Under the pieces are notes generated by a model that was not told the origin of the DNA, made no database searches, and saw only the letters and a list, made by a program, of their open reading frames with translations. Source: Thermomicrobiaceae bacterium (lineage in GTDB: Bacteria; Chloroflexota; Chloroflexia; Thermomicrobiales; Thermomicrobiaceae). Taken from it: a stretch of DNA of 58,436 nt. Where the stretch lies: the NCBI GenBank assembly GCA_014874455.1, contig JADBJL010000030.1, positions 1 to 58,436 of the forward strand, in the 5' to 3' direction. The first letter of the stretch is position 1, and every line of letters begins with the position of its first letter. Of this stretch, positions 43,014 through 52,678 are shown one piece after another. The position numbers and the translations under genes are program-made.

Positions 43014-44507
43014 CTAGGCTGGCGGCATGTCCAGATAGATGGTCTTCACCTGCGTGAAGAACTCCATGGCCGCGCGGCCCTGCTCCCGCGAGTAGGAGCT
43101 AGAGCCTTTCATCCCGCCGAACGGCACGTGCGGCTCAGCGCCGGCCGTCTCCGAGTTGACGTGCACGACCCCGGCCTCGATCGAGCGGATAAAGTCGAAC
43201 GCCTTGCGGATGTCCCGGGTCACGAGCGAGGCGCTCAAGCCGTAGCTGACGCCGTTGGCGATCTCGATCGCCTCCTCCAGCGAGCGCGCTCGGATCACGC
43301 CGACCGCCGGGCCGAAGATCTCCTCCTGGGCGATCCGCATGCCCGGCTCCACATCGGCGAAGACGGTCGGGGCCACGTAGTAGCCGTAGGCGTACTCGCC
43401 GCCTGAAAGCGGCTCGCCACCGGTCAGCAGTTTCGCCCCTTCCTGCTTGCCGATCTCGATGTACTGCAGCACCCCCTGGCGGCGCTCCTCCGATACCAGC
43501 GGCCCCATATAGGTGCTCGGGTCGATCCCCGGCCCGACCTTGAGCGAGCGGGCCCGTTGCACCAGTTTCTCGGTGAACTCGCGCAGCACTGGCTCGACCA
43601 CGATCACCCGCGAGGTAGCGGTGCATTTCTGCCCGGTGGAGCGGAAGGCGCCGGAGGTCGCCAGCTCTACCGCGAAGTCCAGGTCGGCGTCCTCGGCGAC
43701 GATCAGGGGGTTCTTGCCGCCGAGCTCGAGCTGCACTTTGGCACCGCGCTCGCTGGCGATCTGGTAGAGGTGCCGCCCCACCGCGTTCGAGCCGGTAAAG
43801 GTAATGGCGTTCACCTTCGGGTGGCGGGCGATCGCCTCGCCGACGACCGAGCCAGGGCCGTGCACCAGGTTGAGCACGCCGGGCGGCAAGCCGGCCTCGA
43901 TGAAGGTTTCCGTGATCAGGTGGGCGGTCAGCGGCGTCAGCTCGGCCGGCTTGAAGACGGCGGTGTTGCCGTAGGCCAGGCACGGCGCCAGCTTCCAGAG
44001 CGGGATCGCCACCGGGAAGTTCCACGGCGTGATCACGCCGACGACACCCAGCGGCACCCGCTCGGCCCAGAGAAACGTCTCCGGATTGGTCGCCGAGAAG
44101 ACTTCCCCGAAGGGGCGCAGCGGCTCGCCGGCGAAGAAGCGGAGAATCTGCACGCCGCGCAGTACCTCGCCGACCCCTTCGCCGATGGTCTTGCCCTCCT
44201 CCCGGGTCAGCGCCTCACCCACCTCCTGGGCACGCGCCTCCAGGATATTGGCCGCCTTATGCAGGATCGCCGCACGCTGCGGGCCGGAGGTGCGCCGCCA
44301 GGTCTTGAACGCCTCGGCAGCCGCCTGCACCGCCCGGTCGACGTCGGCCTCGGACGAGCGCGGGAACAGCCCCAAGCTCTCGCGGGTATCGGCCGGGTTC
44401 TCGTCCGGCCGCACCTCGCCGCTACTCGGCTCCACCCACTCGCCGCCGATATAGTTCCGGAAGCGCCGTTCAGTCCCGATCGCTCCCACGCCGCACCTCC
44501 CGTTCAA
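43014..44507 (-). CDS. NAD(P)-dependent aldehyde dehydrogenase
   Basis: A 497-residue ALDH. Catalytic Glu in [20 protein letters not shown] (about 262), catalytic Cys in [20 protein letters not shown] (about 295), NAD region [20 protein letters not shown], and [20 protein letters not shown]. It most resembles the 2-oxoglutarate-semialdehyde / succinate-semialdehyde group by eye, but the substrate cannot be fixed. Its 5' end overlaps the end of the AI-2E permease gene by 38 bp if ATG 44507 is used. A start at MNGRCGVGA may be too early, but no better internal Met precedes the fold. Confidence 0.93.
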   Translation of the reverse strand: MNGRCGVGAIGTERRFRNYIGGEWVEPSSGEVRPDENPADTRESLGLFPRSSEADVDRAVQAAAEAFKTWRRTSGPQRAAILHKAANILEARAQEVGEALTREEGKTIGEGVGEVLRGVQILRFFAGEPLRPFGEVFSATNPETFLWAERVPLGVVGVITPWNFPVAIPLWKLAPCLAYGNTAVFKPAELTPLTAHLITETFIEAGLPPGVLNLVHGPGSVVGEAIARHPKVNAITFTGSNAVGRHLYQIASERGAKVQLELGGKNPLIVAEDADLDFAVELATSGAFRSTGQKCTATSRVIVVEPVLREFTEKLVQRARSLKVGPGIDPSTYMGPLVSEERRQGVLQYIEIGKQEGAKLLTGGEPLSGGEYAYGYYVAPTVFADVEPGMRIAQEEIFGPAVGVIRARSLEEAIEIANGVSYGLSASLVTRDIRKAFDFIRSIEAGVVHVNSETAGAEPHVPFGGMKGSSSYSREQGRAAMEFFTQVKTIYLDMPPA

Positions 44508-45966
44508 CCTGCATCACCGTGCCCATCGGCGGGACACCCCCGCCGACCTCTATCCCCATCGTGCGCTCAGCCGCTCGCTCCATCGGCAACGCTGAGCGCA
44601 TATCGGGAACCAGGGTCGCTTCCTGCCGCCATTCGACCGGCGCCCTGGTCACCAGCGGCAGCCCGACCGCGGTCACGATGCTCGCAGCCACCGGGTCAGG
44701 CGTGACCACCTGGAGCAGCACGTCGTGCTCGCTGGCAGCCTGGTGCAATGCCTGCATACGCGGCAAGTCGTCCCAGGTCAGCGCCCCGGGCTCGACCAGC
44801 AGGACGATGTCGCGCCGCGACGGGTCAGCGACCCGCTCGGCCAGATTCTCCAACTCGTCACGCCCTCTGAGCAAGACGACCTCGCGTGGCAGCGGGTGGC
44901 GCAGCTCTTCGACCACTGCCATGAACACGATCTTCAGCGCGGCCAGAACCGGCACAGCGAGCAACAGTCCCAGGATGCCGGCGATACTGGCACCGGCCAG
45001 CACGCCGAAGATGACGACCACCGGATGCAGCCGCACGAAGTGGCCGACGAGCTGGGGAATCACGAAGTGGTCTTCGAGGATCCGCAACGCAAAGTAGACC
45101 AGCGCCACCACCAGCGCAAGCTCCAGCGGTGACCAGCCGAATGGCGCCGACCCCTGCGCGAGAGCCACGATGACCGCAATGGTGCCCGCCGTCCACGGCC
45201 CGATGAACGGGATCAGCTCCAGCAGGCCGGTCGCGATCGCCAGCGCCAGCGCGTACTTCACCTGGAGCACGGTGAGCGCGACGAACGTCGCACTGGCCAT
45301 GATCAGGAAGAGAATGAACTGCGCCCGCACGTAGGCTCCGAAGGTCAGGTTCACCTGGCTCAGGATCCGGCCGATCGTCCGCTGGTGGCGCCGTGGCGCC
45401 AGCGAGCGGATACGGGTGGCGAGCGAGCCGCCGTGCAGCAGGAAGTAGAAGCTGGCGATCAAGAAGACGAACGTCTTGATCAGTACTTCCACCGTGGTCA
45501 AGAGCAGCGGCACGGCCTCCTGGCTGAACCGCTCGGCGAGCGCCTGCGTCGCCACGTCGATCCGTTTCAGCAGGGCTTCGGTATCGATGACCAGGTCGCC
45601 GATCCGGATCTGGGGCTGCTCCTGGAGCTGCCGCTCGGCCGCCTCGATCACGGCCGGCATCAAGTTCACCAGCGCCTGCACCTGGTCGACCAGCGCTGGC
45701 ACCACCAGGAAGCCGATGATGACCAGGAAACCGATCAGGAAGATAAAGAGGACGGCGATCACCAGCGCCCGCGGGAGACGGCTGCGTCGTTCCAGCCAAC
45801 CGACCACCGGGTGAAGCACGTAGGCGAAGATCGCGGCGACCACGAACGGGGAAAGGATGTGGCTGACATGGAGCAGGGTATACCCCAGAACGAGCAGGCC
45901 GAGCGCGCTCAGGATCAGGAGCTCCCGCGACTGTCGGATCCGATCGAGTGGGTGCATAGATAACAC
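44470..45966 (-). CDS. AI-2E family permease with cytosolic C-terminal extension
   Basis: A 498-residue membrane protein of the AI-2E (PerM/YdiK) family: LLHVSHILSPFVVAAIFAYV, YVLHPVVGWLERRSRLPRAL, LVIIGFLVVPALVDQVQALV, YVRAQFILFLIMASATFVAL and LLELIPFIGPWTAGTIAVIV. The last 130 residues (about 365-498) form a soluble extension, EELRHPLPREVVLLRGRDEL and DIVLLVEPGALTWDDLPRMQ, not normal for the family and of unknown role. GTG 45966 is preferred (GGGAG 5 nt upstream). Substrate unknown; many members export ions or small molecules. Confidence 0.9.
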   Translation of the reverse strand: MLSMHPLDRIRQSRELLILSALGLLVLGYTLLHVSHILSPFVVAAIFAYVLHPVVGWLERRSRLPRALVIAVLFIFLIGFLVIIGFLVVPALVDQVQALVNLMPAVIEAAERQLQEQPQIRIGDLVIDTEALLKRIDVATQALAERFSQEAVPLLLTTVEVLIKTFVFLIASFYFLLHGGSLATRIRSLAPRRHQRTIGRILSQVNLTFGAYVRAQFILFLIMASATFVALTVLQVKYALALAIATGLLELIPFIGPWTAGTIAVIVALAQGSAPFGWSPLELALVVALVYFALRILEDHFVIPQLVGHFVRLHPVVVIFGVLAGASIAGILGLLLAVPVLAALKIVFMAVVEELRHPLPREVVLLRGRDELENLAERVADPSRRDIVLLVEPGALTWDDLPRMQALHQAASEHDVLLQVVTPDPVAASIVTAVGLPLVTRAPVEWRQEATLVPDMRSALPMERAAERTMGIEVGGGVPPMGTVMQVEREVRRGSDRD

Positions 45967-46014
45967 ACTTCTCCCGGCGCGTCACCGCTGAGGCGATTCT
46001 ACCAGACCACTCCC

Positions 46015-46098
46015 TCGAACACCCGTTTCGGATCGCTTGACACGGCCGAACGGGTGTTCTATGCTGTGTACGTACGGATGTTCGGCACACCCGTTCGA
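46015..46098. promoter_or_regulatory. Cluster of three SOS (LexA)-like boxes around a promoter
   Basis: Three copies related to the LexA site CGAAC-N4-GTTC of Gram-positive and mycobacterial type: TCGAACACCCGTTTCG (46015-46030), CGAACGGGTGTTCT (46047-46060) and, on the minus strand, TCGAACGGGTGTGCC (46084-46098). The second lies between the -35 and -10 boxes of the promoter at 46037-46065, so a bound repressor would block it. They may also serve the divergent AI-2E gene. Confidence 0.6.
46037..46065 (+). promoter_or_regulatory. Sigma70-type promoter of small membrane protein gene
   Basis: TTGACA (46037-46042), 17-bp spacer, TATGCT (46060-46065); the spacer contains an SOS-like box. Confidence 0.65.
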
Positions 46099-46110
46099 GG
46101 AGACATCGCG

Positions 46111-46293
46111 ATGGGGCGCGCGCTCACGGCGACGATCGTGACCTGGGGGATCGTCCTCTCCGTCACTGCTCTCCTGGCGATCGGCTTCCAGCTCAGCCCG
46201 ATCGCTGCGATGGGCCGCGCGTTGCCGCTGGCACTGGTGTGCAGTGTCGCCGCCGGCCTGCTCTACCTCTCCGAGCAGCGAGGGCGCGACTGA
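46111..46293 (+). CDS. Small two-helix membrane protein under SOS-like control
   Basis: A 60-residue protein MGRALTATIVTWGIVLSVTA with membrane helices at about 7-27 and 33-54 and a charged end SEQRGRD. The ATG at 46111 follows GAGGAGAC and lies about 40 nt after the predicted transcript start; a longer frame from 46054 would start inside the promoter. The promoter and three LexA-like boxes suggest induction after DNA damage. Several bacteria make small SOS-induced membrane proteins that stop division or depolarise the membrane (e.g. SidA, TisB); this may be another, but sequence similarity is not visible. Confidence 0.7.
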   Translation: MGRALTATIVTWGIVLSVTALLAIGFQLSPIAAMGRALPLALVCSVAAGLLYLSEQRGRD

Positions 46294-46365
46294 TCCGGCG
46301 CAACGGAGACGACGATGCCAGCCCGTCAAGGCTCGCTCGGCTGGCAGCCCGCCGGCAGGCACCAG

Positions 46366-47751
46366 TTAGCGGGCTCGGGAGCGACGCCAGGCCGTCGCGA
46401 GGCTGGAGACTCCCGCTGAGCCCCGGGTCTGTGGCAAGAGGCCGCTGGCCAGCACCGACGCCAGCGCGATGAGGAGCGCCACGAGGAACAGGAACTCGAA
46501 GCCGAAGCGGTCGACCAGACTCCCACCGAGCATCGGCACGAACGAGACGATACCGAGGGTGGTGTTCACCAGCCCGACGAAGGCCGGGCGGGCATCGGGG
46601 CCGGCCAGCTCGAGTGCGTACGTCAGATTCGCCAGCGTCTGCCCGCTCAGCGCGATGCCATACGCGACGAACACCAGGCCATAGGCATACAAGATGGCCA
46701 CCTCACCGCCGGGTGTTCGACGAGACACCGCCTCCCAGCTCAAGAGCGGCGGTAGTGCCAGGGCCAGCAGTGGCATGAAAAGGCGCACCAGTGCCGCCGT
46801 CTGGAGCGCTACCCGGTCTCCCCAGCGATCGACGAGCCGTCCCCAGAAGATGTTGGAGGCGAAGCGAGAGATCGCCATCGCCGAAAGATAGAGGCCGGCC
46901 ATCGCCGGAGGAGCGCCGAGCACCTGCTGGGCGTACACCACGAAAAACGGGTCGGCGATGGTACCGGTCGCGAGCAGCGCACGGTAAGCCAGGAACCGCT
47001 GGAGCGGCGCCTGGCCGAGCAACTCGGGCACTTGCCGGATCCAGTACAGTGCCGGTGGGCGCTGGCCTGGGACTCGTACGGGTAGCTCGGACATCTTTGC
47101 CGTGGTATACGCAGCCAGGCTGAGGACGGCAAAGGACGCGAAGAAGAGCGTTCCGAAGGTAGCGCTGAGCGGGACGCCGGCATCGGCGAGGATACGGTTG
47201 ATCAGGAAGCCTGCCAGAAAGGCGAGGACACCTCCCCAGAAATTCCGCTGGCTGAAGAAGAGCCCGCGCCGGTCGGCCGGAATGACCCGAGCGCTCAGCT
47301 CCACCAGCGGTACGAAGGCGAAGCCGGCGGCGAGGTTGTAGAGCGCGTACGTGAGGATAAAGACAGTCAACAAGAGCGACGGGTTGCCCTCGCCGATCAC
47401 CGCGGTCGCCGCCCCCAGCACGCCGACGGCAGCCACGCGGACGACGCTGGCCCAGGCTGCCCAGGGAAGCTGGCGTCGCCGCCCCTGGACGAGGGCGGCG
47501 GACAGGAACTGGGGTAGGAACCAGAGCCCGACACTGAGCGCTGGCACCAGACCGACCAGCAAGTTCGAGGTAGTGAGCTGGCTGACGAAAACGACCAGTA
47601 CGAGCGTTGGGTGGATGAACGTATCTCCGAGCTGGAGCAACGCCCCGTTGGCCACACCGAAAGCGAAGTTGTACCGATACCGGAAGCGCTCGCGCCGGGT
47701 GCGCCGCGCCTGGAGTTCCATCAGCGCTGACCCCCCGTCTCCTTTCGCCAC
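46366..47751 (-). CDS. MFS transporter
   Basis: A 461-residue protein with 12 helices in MFS arrangement: YNFAFGVANGALLQLGDTFI, SVGLWFLPQFLSAALVQGRR, PLVELSARVIPADRRGLFFS, FASNIFWGRLVDRWGDRVAL (motif A-like) and ANLTYALELAGPDARPAFVG. Start GTG 47751 is set by GGAGGGAG six bases upstream; ATG 47721 is an alternative. The substrate is unknown. No obvious link to neighbours. Confidence 0.88.
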   Translation of the reverse strand: MAKGDGGSALMELQARRTRRERFRYRYNFAFGVANGALLQLGDTFIHPTLVLVVFVSQLTTSNLLVGLVPALSVGLWFLPQFLSAALVQGRRRQLPWAAWASVVRVAAVGVLGAATAVIGEGNPSLLLTVFILTYALYNLAAGFAFVPLVELSARVIPADRRGLFFSQRNFWGGVLAFLAGFLINRILADAGVPLSATFGTLFFASFAVLSLAAYTTAKMSELPVRVPGQRPPALYWIRQVPELLGQAPLQRFLAYRALLATGTIADPFFVVYAQQVLGAPPAMAGLYLSAMAISRFASNIFWGRLVDRWGDRVALQTAALVRLFMPLLALALPPLLSWEAVSRRTPGGEVAILYAYGLVFVAYGIALSGQTLANLTYALELAGPDARPAFVGLVNTTLGIVSFVPMLGGSLVDRFGFEFLFLVALLIALASVLASGLLPQTRGSAGVSSLATAWRRSRAR

Positions 47752-48076
47752 CCGACTCCCTCCGATCGTACACGATCGCTGGCGCAAGGCAACGAGGCGA
47801 CAGGCCGGGACGAAAGAGGGGGGTCATCCTTTAAAGCACTCCCGCTCCCAGGGAGTGCTGGTTCATGAGGTCGAATGCCGGGCAGGCTTGACTGTTTCCG
47901 TCTAGTCCTGCTATGCTCTCGGCATACATGACGCCCCAGCGCAACGGCACTGCCCGGAGTATGGCAGCGGGACGGCGCCCCGCTGGCACCGGTGATTGTA
48001 GGGCATCCAGATCACCGCCTGCTCGTGGCCGTGCGCACCCTCGGACAGTCTTTCTTGTGCGAGGAAGGCAGCAAGT
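47752..48076. other. Intergenic region with hairpin and promoter
   Basis: AGCACTCCC (47835-47843) pairs with GGGAGTGCT (47851-47859); on the minus strand the hairpin is followed by TTTAAA, in the leader of the MFS gene. A plus-strand promoter TTGACT (47888-47893)-N18-TATGCT (47912-47917) serves the next gene with a leader of about 155 nt. Nothing else is recognisable. Confidence 0.5.
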
Positions 48077-48598
48077 GTGATGAGCGAGACGCAGCTCTAC
48101 CGGATTCGCCACCAGGGGCAGGTGCCGAGTCGCTGGGCAGACGTGGTGGTCGCTGAGTCGTCTGGCACTGCGGGGATGCGTGAGTCGGTTCTGGCGCTCG
48201 AGCCTGAAGAGGCGGTGGCGCTATGCCGGGAAGGCTGGGTACTGGCGATCGCGTGCGTCCGCCCCGGCGTCTACCCGATCCTGACCGGTGCCGAGCTGCT
48301 GGTGACCAGCAGCGGAACCTGGCGACTGACCAGCCCCGACGAGCACGGCCTCATGGGCGAGGTCAAGCTGTGGCGCGCGGTGCTGCTCGGCCACGGCGAG
48401 CAGGAAGTGCTGGCCAAAGTGCTCCTCGAAGGCACTCAGGCCCGCTGGGAGCTCTGGCAGGGGGAGACGCTCCTCGCCGAAAGCCACCTCCGTGCGGTGG
48501 AGCCAGAGCGGTGCTGGCACGAGGTGCTCGCTCTGGCGCGGGCCGTGCTCGCCCCCGACATGGACGAACCCGATACCCTCGACGAGGCGTCCTCGTAG
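48077..48598 (+). CDS. Hypothetical protein
   Basis: A 173-residue soluble protein: MMSETQLYRIRHQGQVPSRW, then ESVLALEPEEAVALCREGWV, LAIACVRPGVYPILTGAELL and WELWQGETLLAESHLRAVEP, with an acidic C-terminus (DMDEPDTLDEASS). Codon usage and composition match the neighbours, and it has its own promoter and an AGGAAGG ribosome site, so it is likely real. I see no known domain. GTG 48077 and ATG 48080 are both possible starts. Confidence 0.75.
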   Translation: MMSETQLYRIRHQGQVPSRWADVVVAESSGTAGMRESVLALEPEEAVALCREGWVLAIACVRPGVYPILTGAELLVTSSGTWRLTSPDEHGLMGEVKLWRAVLLGHGEQEVLAKVLLEGTQARWELWQGETLLAESHLRAVEPERCWHEVLALARAVLAPDMDEPDTLDEASS

Positions 48599-48664
48599 AT
48601 AGGTTGAATCAGCCCGCACCTCGTCATGGCTCACGTAGAGAAGTCGCCTCACCCACTGAGGTGT

Positions 48665-49303
48665 TCACGGCTGCAAGCGCTCGATCAGCCAGGAGCCGTC
48701 AGGCTGGCAGGTGTACCGGAAGCGGTCGTGCAGGCGATCCCGACGCCCCTGCCAGAACTCGAACTGCTCCGGCACCACCCGGTAGCCACCCCAGAAGTGA
48801 GGGCGTGGCACCTGGCCCTCCGGGAACGCCAGCGCCAGCTCTGCGTGGCGGGCCTCCAGCTCTTCGCGATCCGCGATCGGCTCGCTCTGCCGCGAGGCCC
48901 AGGCGCTGAGCTGCGAGCCATAAGGCCGGGAGCGGAAGTACTCGTCCGACTCCAGGCTGGTGACCCTCTCGACGCTCCCGCTGATGCGAACTTGCCGCTC
49001 GAGCGGTTCCCAGTAGAAGAGCAGCGCTGCGCGCGGGTTGGACGCGAGCTCGCGACCCTTCCTGCTCTCGTAGTTGGTGAAGAAGACGAAACCGCGCTCA
49101 TCATAGCCGCGGAGGAGCACCATCCGAACAGAGGGGGTGCCATCCGGCGCGGCCGTCGCCACGGCCATCGCGTTGGCATAGCGAATGCCGGCCTCCTCGG
49201 CCTCAGCGAGCCAGCGCGCAAACTGCCGCAGGGGGTCAGGGTCGAGATCGCGCCGCCGCAGCGGCCTGTCCACGCTCGCCTGCCGTGCCGTCGTCTGGGT
49301 CAT
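48665..49303 (-). CDS. pdxH: Pyridoxamine 5'-phosphate oxidase
   Basis: A 212-residue FMN enzyme of the PdxH type that makes pyridoxal phosphate. It shows [80 protein letters not shown], and the C-terminal dimerisation motif [15 protein letters not shown] with RLQP ending as in the family. ATG 49303 is chosen because family homology starts there. Confidence 0.95.
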   Translation of the reverse strand: MTQTTARQASVDRPLRRRDLDPDPLRQFARWLAEAEEAGIRYANAMAVATAAPDGTPSVRMVLLRGYDERGFVFFTNYESRKGRELASNPRAALLFYWEPLERQVRISGSVERVTSLESDEYFRSRPYGSQLSAWASRQSEPIADREELEARHAELALAFPEGQVPRPHFWGGYRVVPEQFEFWQGRRDRLHDRFRYTCQPDGSWLIERLQP

Positions 49304-49570
49304 CCGCTCGTCCTCTCCTCTGGGGTAACACGCCGCCAACCTCCGGCCGACCGACAAGCATAACGCGAACGGAGCCCGCTTGGCTGGCCACCCCTTGCAC
49401 GCGCCACCCGCTGCGGGTGCATACTGCGGGACGGCAGGCACGCGCGATGCGAGGCCATGCTACGCACTCTGGAGCAGACACAAGCAGGCGACTCCGCGGA
49501 CCGGCCGTGGACTGGTGACGGATTCCGTGGCCCGGCGCTCACGCTGGGCCACTCGCGAAAGCAAGGGGCC

Positions 49571-50023
49571 ATGCAGCCGGTTGACCGGCCACATTCGCGA
49601 TCGTGTGCCTTCTGCCGCGTCCTCGCTGGCGAGGTACCGGCCTACGTCGTCTACGAGGACGAGCAGACCTGCGCTTTTCTCGACCACCGGCCGCTCTTCC
49701 CAGGGCACTGCCTGGTCGTCCCACGCGGTCACTACCCGACCCTGCCTGAGCTCCCGGGTGAACTGGTTGAACCGCTGTTCCGCGCCGTCCGCCTCCTGGC
49801 CCGCGCGGTTCCTCAGGCGATGGGTGCCGAGGGCAGCTTCGTCGCCATCAACAACCGAGTGAGCCAGAGCGTGCCACACTTGCACGTGCACGTCGTCCCG
49901 CGCCGTCGGGGCGACGGGCTGCGGGGTTTCTTCTGGCCCCGGCAGCGGTATGCGAGCGAGGAGGAGATGGCGCGCACGCGCGACGCCATCCGTTCGGCGA
50001 TCGCGTCGGCCGGCGAGCAGTAG
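49571..50023 (+). CDS. HIT-family protein
   Basis: A 150-residue histidine-triad protein: SCAFCRVLAGEVPAYVVYED, TCAFLDHRPLFPGHCLVVPR and the triad SVPHLHVHVVPRRRGDG (H-x-H-x-H). Members hydrolyse or transfer nucleotides (diadenosine polyphosphates, AMP conjugates). The start at 49571 follows AAGGGGCC; the frame upstream is non-coding. Substrate unknown. Confidence 0.92.
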   Translation: MQPVDRPHSRSCAFCRVLAGEVPAYVVYEDEQTCAFLDHRPLFPGHCLVVPRGHYPTLPELPGELVEPLFRAVRLLARAVPQAMGAEGSFVAINNRVSQSVPHLHVHVVPRRRGDGLRGFFWPRQRYASEEEMARTRDAIRSAIASAGEQ

Positions 50024-50053
50024 GCGACCTCCTGCGTTCGCTTCGGCGCTCGC

Positions 50054-50082
50054 TTGACATGCTCACGATGGCACGACATGCT
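50054..50082 (+). promoter_or_regulatory. Promoter of PfkB-family kinase gene
   Basis: TTGACA (50054-50059), 17-bp spacer, CATGCT (50077-50082); start about 20 nt before the GTG at 50112. Confidence 0.5.
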
Positions 50083-50111
50083 CAGCCAACGAGTACCGGA
50101 TCCGGGAGCCT

Positions 50112-51080
50112 GTGCCGATGTTCGATGTCGTCTGCTGCGGGGAGCTGCTCATCGACTTCGTCTCGCTGCGCCGGGGCGTCGACCTTGCCCGAGCCCCGGC
50201 GTTCAAGAAAGCGCCAGGCGGCGCCCCCGCCAACGTCGCTGTCGGTGTCGCCCGGCTGGGTGGAAGCTCGGCGTTCATCGGCCAGGTAGGCGACGACGAC
50301 TTCGGCCGGTTCCTGGCAGCGTCGCTGGCAGAAAACGGGGTCGACACCCGTGGTCTTCGCTTCACCGCCGAAGCGCGCACCGCGCTCGCCTTCGTCAGCC
50401 TCCGCGCCGACGGCGAGCGTGACTTCCTCTTTTATCGCCATCCGAGCGCGGATATGCTCTGGCAGCCTGATACCGCCGCCCTGGAACTGGCAGCGAGTTG
50501 CCGAGTCTTTCACTTCGGGTCGATCTCGCTGATTGCCGAACCATCGCGGTCGACGACGCTCCAGGCCGTCCAGCGCGCCCGCAGCTCGGGCGCGCTCATC
50601 TCCTACGACCCCAACCTGCGCCTTGCACTCTGGCCCTCGCCAGAGGCTGCCAGGGAGGGTATCCTGCTCGGCTGGTCGCAGGCACATGTGATAAAGGTCA
50701 GCGAGGACGAGCTCGTCTTCCTGGCCGGATGCGGCGACCCTTCGGCGGTCATCGAGCGACTCTGGCATCCGGCCCTCCGCCTGCTCGTCGTGACCCGGGG
50801 CGCGGGCGGCTGCGCCTATGTGACGCCGGAGCACCAGGGAGAACTCCCCGCCTTCCCGGTGCGGGTGGTCGATTCCACCGGCGCGGGCGACGGCTTCGTC
50901 GCCGGCCTGTTGGTAGGCCTGCTCGAGACCCGGTTGGAGTTCACCCGCGAAGCCATCGAGCGGGCACTCCGGCTCGCGAATGCGGCCGGGGCGCTCACCT
51001 GCACGCGGCGCGGGGCGATCCCGGCGCTCCCACGCCGAGGACGCGTCCGCGCGCTTCTCCGCCGTCACGGCCTGAGCTGA
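50112..51080 (+). CDS. PfkB-family carbohydrate kinase (fructokinase-like)
   Basis: A 322-residue ribokinase-fold enzyme: MFDVVCCGELLIDFVSLRRG, KKAPGGAPANVAVGVARLGG (PfkB signature 1), FIGQVGDDDFGRFLAASLAE, SYDPNLRLALWPSPEAAREG and VVDSTGAGDGFVAGLLVGLL (signature 2 with the catalytic Asp of GAGD). The pattern fits fructokinase or 2-keto-3-deoxygluconate kinase. It has a GTG start and is probably monocistronic. Confidence 0.92.
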   Translation: MPMFDVVCCGELLIDFVSLRRGVDLARAPAFKKAPGGAPANVAVGVARLGGSSAFIGQVGDDDFGRFLAASLAENGVDTRGLRFTAEARTALAFVSLRADGERDFLFYRHPSADMLWQPDTAALELAASCRVFHFGSISLIAEPSRSTTLQAVQRARSSGALISYDPNLRLALWPSPEAAREGILLGWSQAHVIKVSEDELVFLAGCGDPSAVIERLWHPALRLLVVTRGAGGCAYVTPEHQGELPAFPVRVVDSTGAGDGFVAGLLVGLLETRLEFTREAIERALRLANAAGALTCTRRGAIPALPRRGRVRALLRRHGLS

Positions 51081-51196
51081 GGTAGGCGCTATCCGAGCGA
51101 TCGCCGCTCCGGGCATTGTCCCCTTGCCGGTCTCACACCCACCGGCGATGATCGGTGCGGCTGGAGTCGTCAGCGCGAGCGGGAGAGGAGCGACCG

Positions 51197-52549
51197 ATGG
51201 GCGATGTGAGCGGACTGGGAGAGACCGTCGAGCTGGCTTGTCGGCGGCATGGCGTCCCCGGAATGGCCATCGGGGTGCTGCGCGACGACGGCGAGCGGAT
51301 CGTCCAGGCCTACGGGGTAGCCAGCGTCGAGACCGGCTGCCCGGTACGGCGCGACACGCTCTTCCAGATCGGCTCCATCACCAAGGTCTTCCTCGCCACC
51401 CTGGCGATGCGCCTGGTCGAAGAGGGCCGGCTCGACCTCGATGCGCCGGTGATCAGCTACCTGCCCGACCTGCGGCTCAGCGATCCCGAGACGCAGCAGC
51501 GGCTCACCATGCGCCACCTGCTCACGCACACCAGCGGTATCCTCGGTGACCACTTCCAGGACTACGGCCTCGGCGACGACGCGCTCGCGCGCTACGTCGC
51601 CGATCTCCACCAGCTCCCGCAGATTCACCCCCTCGGCCGCTACTGGAGCTACTGCAACAGTGGCTTCTCGCTCGCCGGGCGCGTCATCGAAACCCTGACC
51701 GGTCAGCCGTTCGAGCGCGCCATGCGGGAGCTGCTCTTCGAGCCGCTCGGCCTGGAGCGCTCCTTCTTCTTCGCCCACGAAGCGATTGCCTACCCGCTCG
51801 CTGTGGGCCACCGGGCCGGCGACGGCGGGCCCGAGGTCGTCCGCGACTTCCCGCTGCCGCGGAGCGTGCACCCCGCGGGCGGCATCACCGCCACTGTCGA
51901 TGACCTCCTGACCTTCGCTGCCTTCCACCTCGGGCTCGCGCGGCCGGAGCGTCCGCCGATCTCCCGCGAGAGCGTCGCGCGGATGCAGGAGCCGCAGACA
52001 CCAGCGGCTAACTGGGCCGACTACTACGGGCTCGGCTGGGCGCTCTGGTCGCTCGGCGGCGCGCGGATCGTCGGCCACGGCGGCTCGACCAACGGCTTCC
52101 AGGCGCACCTGACGCTGCTGCCGGAGCGACGAGCGGCGATCGCCAGCCTGACGAACCACGAGGGCGGCAGCGCGGCTTACCTGGAGGTCGAGACCTGGCT
52201 GCTGGCCGTGGAGTTCGGGCTGCGCCCCGTTCCGCCGCCGCTGGTGACACTGAGCGAGGCCGAGCTGGCCCGCTTCGCCGGCGAGTACAGCTATCCGCTG
52301 GCCCGCTTGACGGTACGCCCGGCCGCCGGTGGGCTCTGGCTCGACGTGGTGCAGACCGGCGGGCTCAGCCGGCAACCCCGCGAGCGGCGGATGCCCCCGC
52401 TTTTCCTGCGCCCGGTGGGGCGGAACGAGTTCGTCAGCGGGCCGCCAGCCGCGGTGCCGAACCGGGTCGACTTCCTGTTCGAAGAGAGCGCCGAGCGCCC
52501 GCGCTGGATCCGCGTCTTCGGCCGCCTGGCCGAGCGGGTGACAGGGTGA
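51197..52549 (+). CDS. Serine hydrolase, class C beta-lactamase/esterase fold
   Basis: A 450-residue cytosolic-looking protein without signal peptide. Catalytic Ser60-x-x-Lys63 in FQIGSITKVFLATLAMRLVE, the Tyr motif YWSYCNSGFSLAGRVIE (Y-x-N), and HGGSTNGFQAHLTLLPERRA in place of the KTG box. The last roughly 100 residues (LSEAELARFAGEYSYPLARL) form the DUF3471-like C-terminal domain often found in such esterases/peptidases. Physiological substrate unknown; resistance function is not implied. Confidence 0.92.
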   Translation: MGDVSGLGETVELACRRHGVPGMAIGVLRDDGERIVQAYGVASVETGCPVRRDTLFQIGSITKVFLATLAMRLVEEGRLDLDAPVISYLPDLRLSDPETQQRLTMRHLLTHTSGILGDHFQDYGLGDDALARYVADLHQLPQIHPLGRYWSYCNSGFSLAGRVIETLTGQPFERAMRELLFEPLGLERSFFFAHEAIAYPLAVGHRAGDGGPEVVRDFPLPRSVHPAGGITATVDDLLTFAAFHLGLARPERPPISRESVARMQEPQTPAANWADYYGLGWALWSLGGARIVGHGGSTNGFQAHLTLLPERRAAIASLTNHEGGSAAYLEVETWLLAVEFGLRPVPPPLVTLSEAELARFAGEYSYPLARLTVRPAAGGLWLDVVQTGGLSRQPRERRMPPLFLRPVGRNEFVSGPPAAVPNRVDFLFEESAERPRWIRVFGRLAERVTG

Positions 52550-52678
52550 GGAGGTCGAACCACCCGGGGGTAGGCAGAAGCCAGCATGGCGCCGGGGCTT
52601 TTACCCGGGCCCGTCGGCCGAGCAGCTCATGCGGCTCGGAGAACCAGCCTCACTGCGCCAGGCAGCTCGCTCACCCGC

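Noticed and set aside
46054-46110. Longer start (MFYAVYVRMFG) for the SOS-linked membrane protein
   Set aside because: This start lies within the promoter -10 region; the ATG at 46111 with GAGGAGAC upstream is consistent with the transcript.
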